In this document: in pieces, positions 50,867-59,222 of the stretch
Numbering within the stretch: position 1 is the first letter of the stretch
Layout of the letters: each line of letters opens with the position of its first letter
Assembly: GCA_014728115.1 (NCBI GenBank)
Contig: WJME01000001.1
Span: 1 to 64,000 of the forward strand
Direction: 5' to 3'
DNA length: 64,000 nucleotides
Source of the DNA: Candidatus Zhuqueibacterota bacterium
GTDB lineage: Bacteria; Zhuqueibacterota; Zhuqueibacteria; Residuimicrobiales; Oceaniaggregativiventaceae
The notes under the pieces: generated by a model
Database searches by the model: none
The model's input: the letters and a program-made list of their open reading frames with translations, nothing else
Told to the model about the DNA's origin: nothing
Position numbers and translations under genes: made by a program

Positions 50867-52861
50867 ATGACAAAACCAAAAAACAAATTGTATCCGTTGC
50901 ATATCGTATATGCGGGTGATTCCAATTGGGAATTGATACAAAAGACGTTCACGCCCATAAAACCCTGGCATTTGTCTCGGTTAGACGATAAATCGAGTCA
51001 TCATCCCAATATTACCGATCCGATCATTGTGATTTCAGATCAGGATCACCAGAGATATCCCGATTGGTTGAACGATTATGATATTCCGTCGCAACTAATG
51101 GTAGCTGAAATCGTTCTTGTTTCTCAAGCTCAAACCGCACCCTATAACTTTGAGCAACACACCGATTACCTGTCCCCCCCATTTTCAAGCTGGCAACTTT
51201 TGCAGTCGGTACACCGGCTCATGTCGATCATATACATGGAACGACAGGTCGATCAATTACAAACACAGCAACAACATCATACCAAAGAACTTTCTGAGCT
51301 GAATCAAATCGGTGTTGCGCTCTCTTCAGAGAGAGATCAGGACGTTTTGTTGGAGATGATACTTACAAAAGCCCGGGAAATCACTGCTGCCGATGCAGGA
51401 AGTCTTTACCTGATTGAAAAGAACCAGGAGGTTCCAGAGAATCCCAAAGAGTTTTGGGCGGATAAGCAACTCCGTTTCAAATTGGCTCACAATGATTCAA
51501 TCGCCGCCAGCTATCGAGAGTTTGTAATGCCTGTGCAAAAAAAAAGTATGGCAGGCTATACGGCCTTAACCGGCAAGCCGTTGAATATTCCAGATGCATA
51601 TACCATAGATCCAAATCAGGAATTTCAGCACAACCGAAGCTTTGATGAAAAAATGGGTTACCGAACACAATCTGTCTTGTGTCTGCCTATGAAAAGTCAT
51701 CGCGGCGATATTATTGGCGTGCTACAATTAATAAACCGAAAAAAAAGCCAGGCACCATTGCCGCTGGATCCTGAAGAAATCCAAAATAAAGTGATTCCGT
51801 TTGATACCAGATGTGTAGAACTTGCTTCGTCCCTGGCAGGACAAGCAGCTGTAAGTATTGAAAATATGCAGCTCTATGAGGAAATTAAGGGACTGTTTGA
51901 AGGATTTATCCTTGCATCGGTACACGCAATCGAGCAGAGAGATCCAACCACTTCGGGACATTCTCAAAGAGTAGCAGAATATACGTTGGGCTTGGCTGCT
52001 CAGGTCGACCGCCTGGATACAGGCATGTTCAAGACCTTCCGCTTTAGCCGCGATGACTTTCAACAGATTAAATATGCAGCTCTGTTGCATGATTTTGGTA
52101 AAATAGGGGTTCGGGAAAATATCCTGGTAAAAGCGAAAAAACTTCACCCGGAACAATTGGATGCCATTAAATTCAGATTTGAATATATTAAAAAAGATTT
52201 GGAACTCCTCTATTCCAAGAAAAAATTCAAATCATTGCAATCCAACGGAAAACCTTCTGATCAATTTGTACAAAAGCTCGAGCAGGAAATGAGTGAAAAG
52301 CTGGATGAAATCGACACCTATTTTTCATTCATCAAAGAGGCAAACGAGCCGAGGGTATTGGTCGAAGGGGGATATGAAATGCTGCACAAAATTGCTCAAT
52401 GGAATTTTCCGGAAAATGGATTAACCAAATCTCTTTTGACAAACGATGAAGTCAACTTGCTTTCGATTGCAAAGGGAAGCCTGAGCGAAAAGGAGCGGGA
52501 GGAAATAGAATCTCATGTGACGCATACCTACAATTTTCTCAAACGTATTCCCTGGTCTTCGAACTTGAAACGCGTTCCGGAAATTGCCTATGCTCATCAT
52601 GAAAAACTGGATGGCCAGGGCTATCCCCGCAAGCTGGACAGCAAAGAAATCCCGCTTCCCTCTAAAATGATGACGATAGCAGATATCTATGATGCGCTCA
52701 CCGCGTGGGATCGACCCTATAAAAAAGCTGTCCCTATAGAAAAAGCACTGGATATCCTGGCTATGGAAGTCAAAGAAGGCAAGATCGATCCCGACTTGTT
52801 TAATATTTTCCTGGATGCAGAAATATTCAGAATTGTCAAGCGTCCAGACCACCTGGATTAA
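50867..52861 (+). CDS. GAF-HD-GYP domain signalling protein
   Basis: 664 residues. An N-terminal degenerate region (about 1-130) might be a receiver remnant. A GAF domain spans about 145-330 (ELNQIGVALSSERDQDVLLEMILTKA; SVLCLPMKSHRGDIIGVLQLIN). An HD-GYP phosphodiesterase-like domain spans about 345-650: TSGHSQRVAEYTLGLA, LLHDFGKIGVRENIL (HD), HHEKLDGQGYP for the GYP motif (Gln-Gly-Tyr-Pro), and IADIYDALTAWDRPYKKA. It carries an unusual 100-residue coiled insertion (about 425-530) between the HD and GYP parts. It would hydrolyse cyclic di-GMP. No diguanylate cyclase gene is adjacent. Confidence 0.87.
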   Translation: MTKPKNKLYPLHIVYAGDSNWELIQKTFTPIKPWHLSRLDDKSSHHPNITDPIIVISDQDHQRYPDWLNDYDIPSQLMVAEIVLVSQAQTAPYNFEQHTDYLSPPFSSWQLLQSVHRLMSIIYMERQVDQLQTQQQHHTKELSELNQIGVALSSERDQDVLLEMILTKAREITAADAGSLYLIEKNQEVPENPKEFWADKQLRFKLAHNDSIAASYREFVMPVQKKSMAGYTALTGKPLNIPDAYTIDPNQEFQHNRSFDEKMGYRTQSVLCLPMKSHRGDIIGVLQLINRKKSQAPLPLDPEEIQNKVIPFDTRCVELASSLAGQAAVSIENMQLYEEIKGLFEGFILASVHAIEQRDPTTSGHSQRVAEYTLGLAAQVDRLDTGMFKTFRFSRDDFQQIKYAALLHDFGKIGVRENILVKAKKLHPEQLDAIKFRFEYIKKDLELLYSKKKFKSLQSNGKPSDQFVQKLEQEMSEKLDEIDTYFSFIKEANEPRVLVEGGYEMLHKIAQWNFPENGLTKSLLTNDEVNLLSIAKGSLSEKEREEIESHVTHTYNFLKRIPWSSNLKRVPEIAYAHHEKLDGQGYPRKLDSKEIPLPSKMMTIADIYDALTAWDRPYKKAVPIEKALDILAMEVKEGKIDPDLFNIFLDAEIFRIVKRPDHLD

Positions 52862-52873
52862 AAGGAGATCTTT

Positions 52874-53287
52874 ATGAAATTCCATACCGACTATTTATGG
52901 TTTAATACGGATAAACACCGAGAATACATCAATATCACAGGTAAAGTAGAACAGGCAGTACAAAAAAGCGGTGTCCAGGAGGGAATGGTTCTGATATCAG
53001 CCATGCACATCACTGCAGCTGTTTATGTAAACGATGCAGAATCAGGTCTCATTCAGGATATCGAAGAATGGTTACAAAAATTGGCTCCTGAAGGCCCCGA
53101 CTATCATCATCATCGTACCGGGGAAGATAATGGTGATGCACATTTGAAAAGCTTGTTAATGCATCACCAGGTTATCTTGCCCATTACGAAAGGCAAACTC
53201 GACCTGGGCCCATGGCAACAAGTCTATTATGCAGAATTTGACGGTCAGCGTCGAAAGCGGGCAATTATTAAAGTCATGGGTGAATAA
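52874..53287 (+). CDS. YjbQ/UPF0047 family protein
   Basis: 137 residues. Conserved family motifs: [14 protein letters not shown] (the His-Thr-Ala segment), [40 protein letters not shown]. Relatives include the so-called secondary thiamine phosphate synthase; the physiological role is unsettled. AAGGAG is placed well before the ATG, 12 bases behind the HD-GYP gene, so the two are cotranscribed. It is convergent with the sigma-54 activator gene without a terminator-like hairpin. Confidence 0.9.
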   Translation: MKFHTDYLWFNTDKHREYINITGKVEQAVQKSGVQEGMVLISAMHITAAVYVNDAESGLIQDIEEWLQKLAPEGPDYHHHRTGEDNGDAHLKSLLMHHQVILPITKGKLDLGPWQQVYYAEFDGQRRKRAIIKVMGE

Positions 53288-53312
53288 CTCGTTGATCTAA
53301 AGTCAAATCACA

Positions 53313-54668
53313 TTAATCGATTGCCAAATCCTTCATCTTGCGATACAAAGTAGCTTCACCGATATCCAACTCTTTGGCAGTCTTTCCCCGATGATAATCG
53401 TTTTCTTTGAGTACCTTTAATATAAAAGATTTTTCAAACTCTTCCACTGCCGATTTTAAATTGGATGCCTGGCCAGGAATCGGGGTGGAAGAGGATCCTC
53501 GCCGTAAATCAGAAGGCAGCGAGTCAAAAGTCAGATGATCACTTTCGGCAAAAATCATAAGGCGTTCGATCAGATTTTCCAATTCTCGTACTTGACCTTT
53601 ATAAATACGTTTCACCAGTAAATCCATCAGACGTGGATCAACGCCCTTGACCGAGCGGTTCATTTGTTTATTATACTTTCGTATAAAGTGTTGCACCAGC
53701 AATGGAATATCTTCTCTTCTTTCACTCAACGGCGGAAGATAAATCTCTATGACAGCCAGGCGATAGTAGAGATCTTCTCTAAACGTCCCTTTGGTGATCT
53801 CTTGTAACAAATCACGGTGCGTTGCAGCAATGATTCGCACATTGACCTGTTGCTTTTCTGTCGCGCCAACGGGCAATACTTGTTGGGTCTCCAAGACCCT
53901 CAATAATTTTGACTGTGAAGCCAATGAGAGCTCCCCAATTTCGTCAAGAAAGAGAGTCCCACGGTGGGCATGCGTGATTAATCCCTTTTTATCTGCAACA
54001 GCACCGGTAAATGATCCCTTTTTATGCCCAAATAATTCGCTCTCAAATAACGTCTCTGTGAGTGCAGCACAATTCAAGGCAACAAAAGGACCGCGTTTTC
54101 GTGAACTGTGATAATGAATCGATTTGGACACCAGCTCTTTTCCGGTCCCACTGGCTCCTGTAATGAGCACGTGGCTATCACTCTCGGAAATTTTGCTAAT
54201 GGTAGCACACAATTGTTGTATCGATTCGCTATTGCCGACAATATTGGTAAAATCATATTGTGAATGAATCTCTTGACGCAAAGCCATGTTTTCCAACATC
54301 AGTTCTCTGTTGGCAATGAGCTTGTCGATTTTTTGGATCACCTGATCGAAAGGTAACGGCTTGATGATATAGTCAACAGCACCTTTTCGTAGAGAAGAAA
54401 TGGCTGTCTCCAACGACGCATTCTCAGTCGTCATGATAAACGATGCGCGAGCATCCATTTCAATAGCTGCCTGAAGCACCTTCAAGCCATCCATATCCGG
54501 AGGGTTGATTTCAATTATGGCAACATCCAATATCTTGTTTTTCAACCGCTCAATAGCCTGCACATCATCTGAGGCTTGCCAGCATTCGAACCCCTTTAAC
54601 GCCAATAAATGACAAAATTTTTGTCTCACTGCATCGTTTGTATCTGCAACAAGTATTGTAGCGGGCAT
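53313..54668 (-). CDS. NtrC-type sigma-54 activator with degenerate receiver domain
   Basis: 451 residues. The receiver domain (1-120) has Glu53 (AIIEINPPDMDG) where the phosphorylated Asp should be, and its acidic pocket reads ADTND with one Asp lost; the conserved Thr and Lys (KPLPFD) remain. The AAA+ domain follows: GASGTGKELVSKSIHYHS (Walker A), GHKKGSFTGAVADKKG (GAFTGA variant GSFTGA), FLDEIGELS. The C-terminal Fis-type helix-turn-helix is GKTAKELDIGEATLYRKM. It would drive sigma-54 promoters, probably without phosphorylation. No histidine kinase is adjacent. A hairpin (54676-54706) covers the AGGGGA ribosome site. Confidence 0.92.
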   Translation of the reverse strand: MPATILVADTNDAVRQKFCHLLALKGFECWQASDDVQAIERLKNKILDVAIIEINPPDMDGLKVLQAAIEMDARASFIMTTENASLETAISSLRKGAVDYIIKPLPFDQVIQKIDKLIANRELMLENMALRQEIHSQYDFTNIVGNSESIQQLCATISKISESDSHVLITGASGTGKELVSKSIHYHSSRKRGPFVALNCAALTETLFESELFGHKKGSFTGAVADKKGLITHAHRGTLFLDEIGELSLASQSKLLRVLETQQVLPVGATEKQQVNVRIIAATHRDLLQEITKGTFREDLYYRLAVIEIYLPPLSERREDIPLLVQHFIRKYNKQMNRSVKGVDPRLMDLLVKRIYKGQVRELENLIERLMIFAESDHLTFDSLPSDLRRGSSSTPIPGQASNLKSAVEEFEKSFILKVLKENDYHRGKTAKELDIGEATLYRKMKDLAID

Positions 54669-54675
54669 TCAAATA

Positions 54676-54706
54676 ATTCCCCTGAGCTATTCCATTAATG
54701 GGGAAT
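54676..54706 (-). promoter_or_regulatory. Hairpin sequestering the ribosome site of the sigma-54 activator
   Basis: Read on the minus strand, ATTCCCC (54706-54700), 17 bases, then GGGGAAT (54682-54676), and the ATG at 54668. The second arm contains the only Shine-Dalgarno-like sequence of the gene (AGGGGA). If it folds, translation is blocked; it could also be an operator. A TTGATT-17-TACTTT promoter lies just upstream. Confidence 0.5.
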
Positions 54707-54863
54707 AAAGTAATAAAATAATAGGTGGAAATCAATTAAAACTCTGTTTTGTTCTTTTACAAGCAAACCCAAAGCGGATTTTTAAAATTGACTATGGGGA
54801 AAAAATGTTGTAAGTTAAACTCTGTACTTTTTATTCTTATTCACTGTAAACAAGGAACAGATT

Positions 54864-56492
54864 ATGACACTCGAACTAAAAAAACTGGCATCTTTTCAAG
54901 GGCGAAAAGGTCCGCTTTTGCTGATTATAATGGATGGTATTGGATTGTCTGAAGCCAATGATGGGAACGCAGTATATCTCGCTAAAACCCCCACGATCGA
55001 TAGTTTGTTAAAAAGCGATCTTTATACGACCCTCAAAGCTCATGGCCCAGCTGTAGGTCTGCCCAGTGAGGGAGATATGGGAAACAGTGAAGTGGGTCAT
55101 AATGCAATCGGTGCCGGAAGGGTGTTTGCACAAGGAGCAAAATTGGTAGACCTCTCTATCGAATCCGGGAAAATTTTTGAATCTGATGCCTGGTTAGAGG
55201 TTGTTAATAGAGGACTTGCTGGAAATACAGTCCACTTTTTGGGCCTCCTCTCTGACGGCAATGTACACTCTAATATAAAACATTTGTATGCAATGGTCAA
55301 CAAATGTGCCGAACTCGGTATAAAGCGTGTCCGTATTCATACCCTATTGGATGGAAGGGATGTGGGCGAACGATCTGCGCTTGAATATTTAAAACCCACT
55401 GAAGAATTATTGGACAAATTATCGACAGAAAAAAATCTGGATTATCGTATCGCCTCTGGTGGAGGCAGGATGGTGACCACGATGGATCGCTATAACGCAG
55501 ACTGGAGCATCGTGGAACGCGGTTGGAATGCGCATGTACGCGGAGTGGCCAGACATTTTGAATCTGCCTCCCAGGCCGTAGAAACCTTTTATGATGAAAA
55601 TCCAAAAAGTACGGACCAATACCTGGATTCCTTTGTGGTGGTCGATAATCATGATCAACCTGTAGGTAAAATCAGTGATGAGGATGCTGTTGTAAATTTT
55701 AATTTCAGAGGCGACAGAGCGATTGAAATATCGAGAGCATTTACCGAAAAGGAATTCTCTGAATTCGATCGCAAAGATTTTCCCAATGTCTTTTATGTGG
55801 GCATGATGGAATATGACGGAGACTTGCATATCCCGGCAAATTATTTGGTATCGCCTCCAGAGATCGATCATACGATCTCGCAATATTTATGTGCACAAAA
55901 AATCACTTCGTTCGCGATATCAGAAACGCAAAAATTCGGACATGTGACCTATTTTTGGAATGGCAATAAAAGTGGATATATCAACAAGGATCTCGAAGAT
56001 TATATTGAAATTCCTTCTGATAAAATTGAATTCGACAAAAAACCAAAAATGAAGGCAATGGAAATTAAAGATAAATCTATTAAACTGTGCAAGTCCGGCA
56101 AATATCGATTTGGTCGACTCAATTTTGCGAACGGAGATATGGTCGGTCACACGGGTATCATGGATGCCGCCATTGAAGCTGTGGAAACCGTCGATCAATG
56201 TGTAAAAGAACTGCTGGATACGGTTAAAGAATTACATGGTATTGCAGTGGTCACTTCTGATCATGGAAACGCTGATGTCATGTTTACCGAAAAAAATGGC
56301 AAAAAAAGCGTAAAAACCGCGCACACCTTGAGCCCGGTACCTTTTGTGATCTATGATCCGAATTACGCCGGTGAATATGAAATGGCTGATATAAAGGAAC
56401 CCGGACTTGCAAATATAGCTGCAACCTTGTTGAATCTGCTAGGATTTGAAAAGCCCGAGGCATATAACGATTCTTTAATAACGTTTAAATAG
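54864..56492 (+). CDS. gpmI: 2,3-bisphosphoglycerate-independent phosphoglycerate mutase
   Basis: 542 residues. Interconverts 3- and 2-phosphoglycerate in glycolysis using two Mn2+ and a phosphoserine. IIMDGIGLSE gives the first metal Asp, GNSEVGH the catalytic Ser75, LLDGRDVGERSALEYL and GRMVTTMDRYNADW the substrate domain, and NFANGDMVGHTG plus TSDHGNADVM the second metal set. AAGGAACAG precedes the ATG. First gene of a run (ApgM-like, archease, RtcB, PLD) with gaps of 14 to 49 bases. Confidence 0.95.
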   Translation: MTLELKKLASFQGRKGPLLLIIMDGIGLSEANDGNAVYLAKTPTIDSLLKSDLYTTLKAHGPAVGLPSEGDMGNSEVGHNAIGAGRVFAQGAKLVDLSIESGKIFESDAWLEVVNRGLAGNTVHFLGLLSDGNVHSNIKHLYAMVNKCAELGIKRVRIHTLLDGRDVGERSALEYLKPTEELLDKLSTEKNLDYRIASGGGRMVTTMDRYNADWSIVERGWNAHVRGVARHFESASQAVETFYDENPKSTDQYLDSFVVVDNHDQPVGKISDEDAVVNFNFRGDRAIEISRAFTEKEFSEFDRKDFPNVFYVGMMEYDGDLHIPANYLVSPPEIDHTISQYLCAQKITSFAISETQKFGHVTYFWNGNKSGYINKDLEDYIEIPSDKIEFDKKPKMKAMEIKDKSIKLCKSGKYRFGRLNFANGDMVGHTGIMDAAIEAVETVDQCVKELLDTVKELHGIAVVTSDHGNADVMFTEKNGKKSVKTAHTLSPVPFVIYDPNYAGEYEMADIKEPGLANIAATLLNLLGFEKPEAYNDSLITFK

Positions 56493-56541
56493 ACAAACGG
56501 GAGGCTCCTCCCCCCTGAATCTAACTTGTAGCGGATTAAAA

Positions 56542-57291
56542 ATGCTAAAGCTCGACTCTCTCTTGGAAGCCAATGAGAATAAAATTGTTCTGGTAATACT
56601 GCATGGATTAGGGGGAATCCAGTCAGGACCAAATATGCTGACAGAATTACAACAAGCTCACACTCCAAATATGGACGCCCTGGCAAGAAAATCAACATGT
56701 GGATTATTTGATTCTGTGCAACCCGGCATTGCCACGACTGAAAAATCCGCATTAAATGCCTTATTTAGCCTCGAACCAAATACGAATGACGCTGAAATGG
56801 CGGTTATGGATCAGCTAAAACTGAAAGCACTTGCACTCTGTTCCAAATCCAGGCACCTTGATTTTTTTCAGCAAAAGTTTTACGCTCGAGGTCCATTTGA
56901 AAATATCAGTGAAATGGGGCAGGTCTATAACCAGGAATATTCTCATTATGATTTTTTCCTGATATCATGGCAGGTTTGTGATGAACAAACAAAACCTGAT
57001 CAATATTATGAAAAAATCAAAGAAATTGAAAAATTCGATCAATTCGTTCCCGTCCTCATGGCCAAAGAGCCGTATGTACTTTGTATCACAAGTGATAGAT
57101 CCATTCCGACAGCGATGTGCAAGCCCTCGATGCACCCTAATCCGGTCATGATCCATGCTAAATCTTGTCGATATGATGGCGTACAAAGCTTTGATGAAAT
57201 TGCTTGCATGCAGGGAGGCCTGGGGCGGCTCTTATCCTCAAACTTGTTACCGCTTTTGCTCGGGCATGCAGAGCGGTTAAAATTTGTTTAA
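56542..57291 (+). CDS. Shortened ApgM-like protein, probable pseudoenzyme
   Basis: 249 residues. The start (KIVLVILHGLGG ... AHTPNMDALARKSTCGLFD) and the end (HPNPVMIHAKSCRYDGVQSFDEIACMQGGLGR ... LLPLLLGHAERLKF) match the archaeal-type cofactor-independent phosphoglycerate mutase ApgM. The family is usually about 400 residues, so roughly a third is missing from the middle. Catalytic positions are changed: the metal Asp of 'DGLGG' is His, the Ser loop 'PGSGPA' reads TTEKSA, and 'TGDHSTP' reads TSDRSIP. The frame itself is intact, arguing against a recent pseudogene. Lying 49 bases behind gpmI it may have been repurposed, for example as a binding or regulatory protein. Confidence 0.7.
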   Translation: MLKLDSLLEANENKIVLVILHGLGGIQSGPNMLTELQQAHTPNMDALARKSTCGLFDSVQPGIATTEKSALNALFSLEPNTNDAEMAVMDQLKLKALALCSKSRHLDFFQQKFYARGPFENISEMGQVYNQEYSHYDFFLISWQVCDEQTKPDQYYEKIKEIEKFDQFVPVLMAKEPYVLCITSDRSIPTAMCKPSMHPNPVMIHAKSCRYDGVQSFDEIACMQGGLGRLLSSNLLPLLLGHAERLKFV

Positions 57292-57327
57292 CAAACTGAA
57301 CACTAGAACTGTTTTGTTTTCAAAGAT

Positions 57328-57747
57328 ATGCTAAAAATAGAACGAATCGATCACACTGCAGATGAAGGCGTCATTGTTCAGGCAGATACTCTGGAAGATC
57401 TGTTCAAAGCGATGGCTCATGAAATGTTTCGTATCATTTGTCCGGATGATGATTCTATACACGAGCGAGAAGAGCATTCGCTCTCTGTCGAAGGTGAGGA
57501 TCATGCTGAATTACTGGTCAACTGGTTATCGGAATTGAACTTTTTGTTTCAAACAGAACAAATTTTGTTAGCGGAAACAACTTCACTCACCTTGAATGAC
57601 CATAGATTACATGCCAAAATCAGTGCAGACCGTTACGATCCCGACCGGCACATGCTTGCAACAGAAATCAAAGCGGTTACATATCATCATCTTTTTGTTG
57701 AAAAACAGAAATCGGGATGGAAGGCACAAGTTATTTTTGACATATAG
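57328..57747 (+). CDS. Archease (RtcB activator)
   Basis: 139 residues. Archease speeds guanylylation of the RNA ligase RtcB. Motifs: IDHTADEGVIVQADTLEDLFKAMAHEMF at the N-terminus (His-Thr-Ala-Asp), LLVNWLSELNFLF, and the late RYDPDRHMLATEIKAVTYHHLFV segment with the metal-binding Asp and His. It lies 14 bases ahead of rtcB, the usual pairing. Confidence 0.93.
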   Translation: MLKIERIDHTADEGVIVQADTLEDLFKAMAHEMFRIICPDDDSIHEREEHSLSVEGEDHAELLVNWLSELNFLFQTEQILLAETTSLTLNDHRLHAKISADRYDPDRHMLATEIKAVTYHHLFVEKQKSGWKAQVIFDI

Positions 57748-57761
57748 AGGAAGTGATTTTT

Positions 57762-59195
57762 ATGACAAAGCAAAATTTGACTAAAATAAATGATTTTATC
57801 TGGGAAATTCCGAAACAAGGCAAAATGAATGTTCCGGCGAGAATATATGCGTCTGAGCGCATGCTGGACTCTATTTTTCAGGATCAGGCCCCTCAGCAGG
57901 CCATGAATGTGGCTTGCTTACCAGGAATCGTCAATTTTTCATTTGCCATGCCCGATATTCATTGGGGATATGGATTTCCAATTGGCGGAGTTGCTGGTTT
58001 TGATATTGATGATGGGGTTGTTTCACCAGGAGGGGTGGGCTATGATATCAACTGTGGCGTTCGGTTGCTGAAAACCACCGCTAAAATGAATGATATCAAA
58101 AAACACCTAAATCCATTGGTCAAAGAACTCTACCAAACAATTCCCAGTGGAGTGGGCAGTAAGGGTCCCCTAAAACTTTCTGCACAAGAGGAAAAGAATG
58201 TACTCACTATGGGTGCAGCCTGGGCCATTAAAAATGGATATGGGTTTGAAAAAGATCTGGATAAAATAGAAGAAAATGGAACCGCCGCAAAAGCGGACCC
58301 TGACCTGATAAGTGACCATGCGCTGCAACGAGGACGAGCTCAATTGGGAACCTTGGGATCAGGAAATCACTTTGTGGAAATCGGAGCTGTGAGAGAAATA
58401 TTTGATGAAAAAGCGGCACAGGTTCTTGGGCTGGAAAAAGATCAGGTCACATTGATTATTCATACCGGCTCAAGAGGATTTGGGCATCAAGTATGCGAAG
58501 ATTATATTAAAATTATGCAACGAGCCAGCAGCAAGTACGGGATCGATCTTCCTGACCGCCAATTATGTTGTGCTCCCATACAATCCAAAGAGGGACAAGA
58601 TTATTTGGCAGCCATGAATTGTGCCATCAACTTTTCATTCGGCAACAGGCAAATGATTACCCATTGGGCCAGACAAGCATTTCAAAAAGTTTTAGGCTCC
58701 TCTGTACACCTGGATGTAGTCTATGAAGTGGCACACAATATCGCTAAAATAGAAGAACATCATGTTAATGGTGAAAAACGACAAATCTGTGTCCATAGAA
58801 AAGGTGCTACCCGCGCTTTCGGACCTAATCATTCACAAATTCCCGAGGATTATAAATCTATTGGTCAACCGGTTTTGATCCCCGGTGATATGGGGCGCTA
58901 TTCCTATGTTCTTGTGGGAACACAAGAAGCCATGAATGAAACATTTGGCTCGACCTGCCATGGCGCCGGACGTAAGATGAGTCGCAAACAAGCCAAAAAG
59001 ACTGCCCATGGCCGTTCAATTGAAAAAGAGTTGCTTGCAAAAGGAATCGTCAGTATGGCGTCTAGCCGCGCAACCATGAATGAAGAAATTCCGGAAGCCT
59101 ATAAAGATGTTTCCGAGGTCGTTGATTCGGTTCATTCGGCAGGAATTTCCAAAAAAGTGGCAAAACTGGTTCCCCTGGGGGTCATTAAAGGTTAA
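57762..59195 (+). CDS. rtcB: RNA-splicing ligase RtcB
   Basis: 477 residues. Joins 2',3'-cyclic phosphate (or 3'-phosphate) and 5'-OH RNA ends with GTP and Mn2+. Signature segments: PDIHWGYGFPIGGVAGFD, GGVGYDINCGVRLL with the metal Cys, GSGNHFVEIG, HTGSRGFGHQV, and STCHGAGRKMSR with the guanylylated His. ATG 57762 has AGGAAG upstream; the GTG at 57753 is not needed. Together with archease it makes a working RNA repair or tRNA splicing pair. Regulation by an RtcR-type activator is not visible here. Confidence 0.95.
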   Translation: MTKQNLTKINDFIWEIPKQGKMNVPARIYASERMLDSIFQDQAPQQAMNVACLPGIVNFSFAMPDIHWGYGFPIGGVAGFDIDDGVVSPGGVGYDINCGVRLLKTTAKMNDIKKHLNPLVKELYQTIPSGVGSKGPLKLSAQEEKNVLTMGAAWAIKNGYGFEKDLDKIEENGTAAKADPDLISDHALQRGRAQLGTLGSGNHFVEIGAVREIFDEKAAQVLGLEKDQVTLIIHTGSRGFGHQVCEDYIKIMQRASSKYGIDLPDRQLCCAPIQSKEGQDYLAAMNCAINFSFGNRQMITHWARQAFQKVLGSSVHLDVVYEVAHNIAKIEEHHVNGEKRQICVHRKGATRAFGPNHSQIPEDYKSIGQPVLIPGDMGRYSYVLVGTQEAMNETFGSTCHGAGRKMSRKQAKKTAHGRSIEKELLAKGIVSMASSRATMNEEIPEAYKDVSEVVDSVHSAGISKKVAKLVPLGVIKG

Positions 59196-59222
59196 TCTCG
59201 TTTAAAAGGAGTCTTTTCGTTC

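Noticed and set aside
56499-56512. GGGAG/CTCCC hairpin behind gpmI as terminator
   Set aside because: Only five pairs, no U-tract, and the downstream gene follows closely in the same direction.
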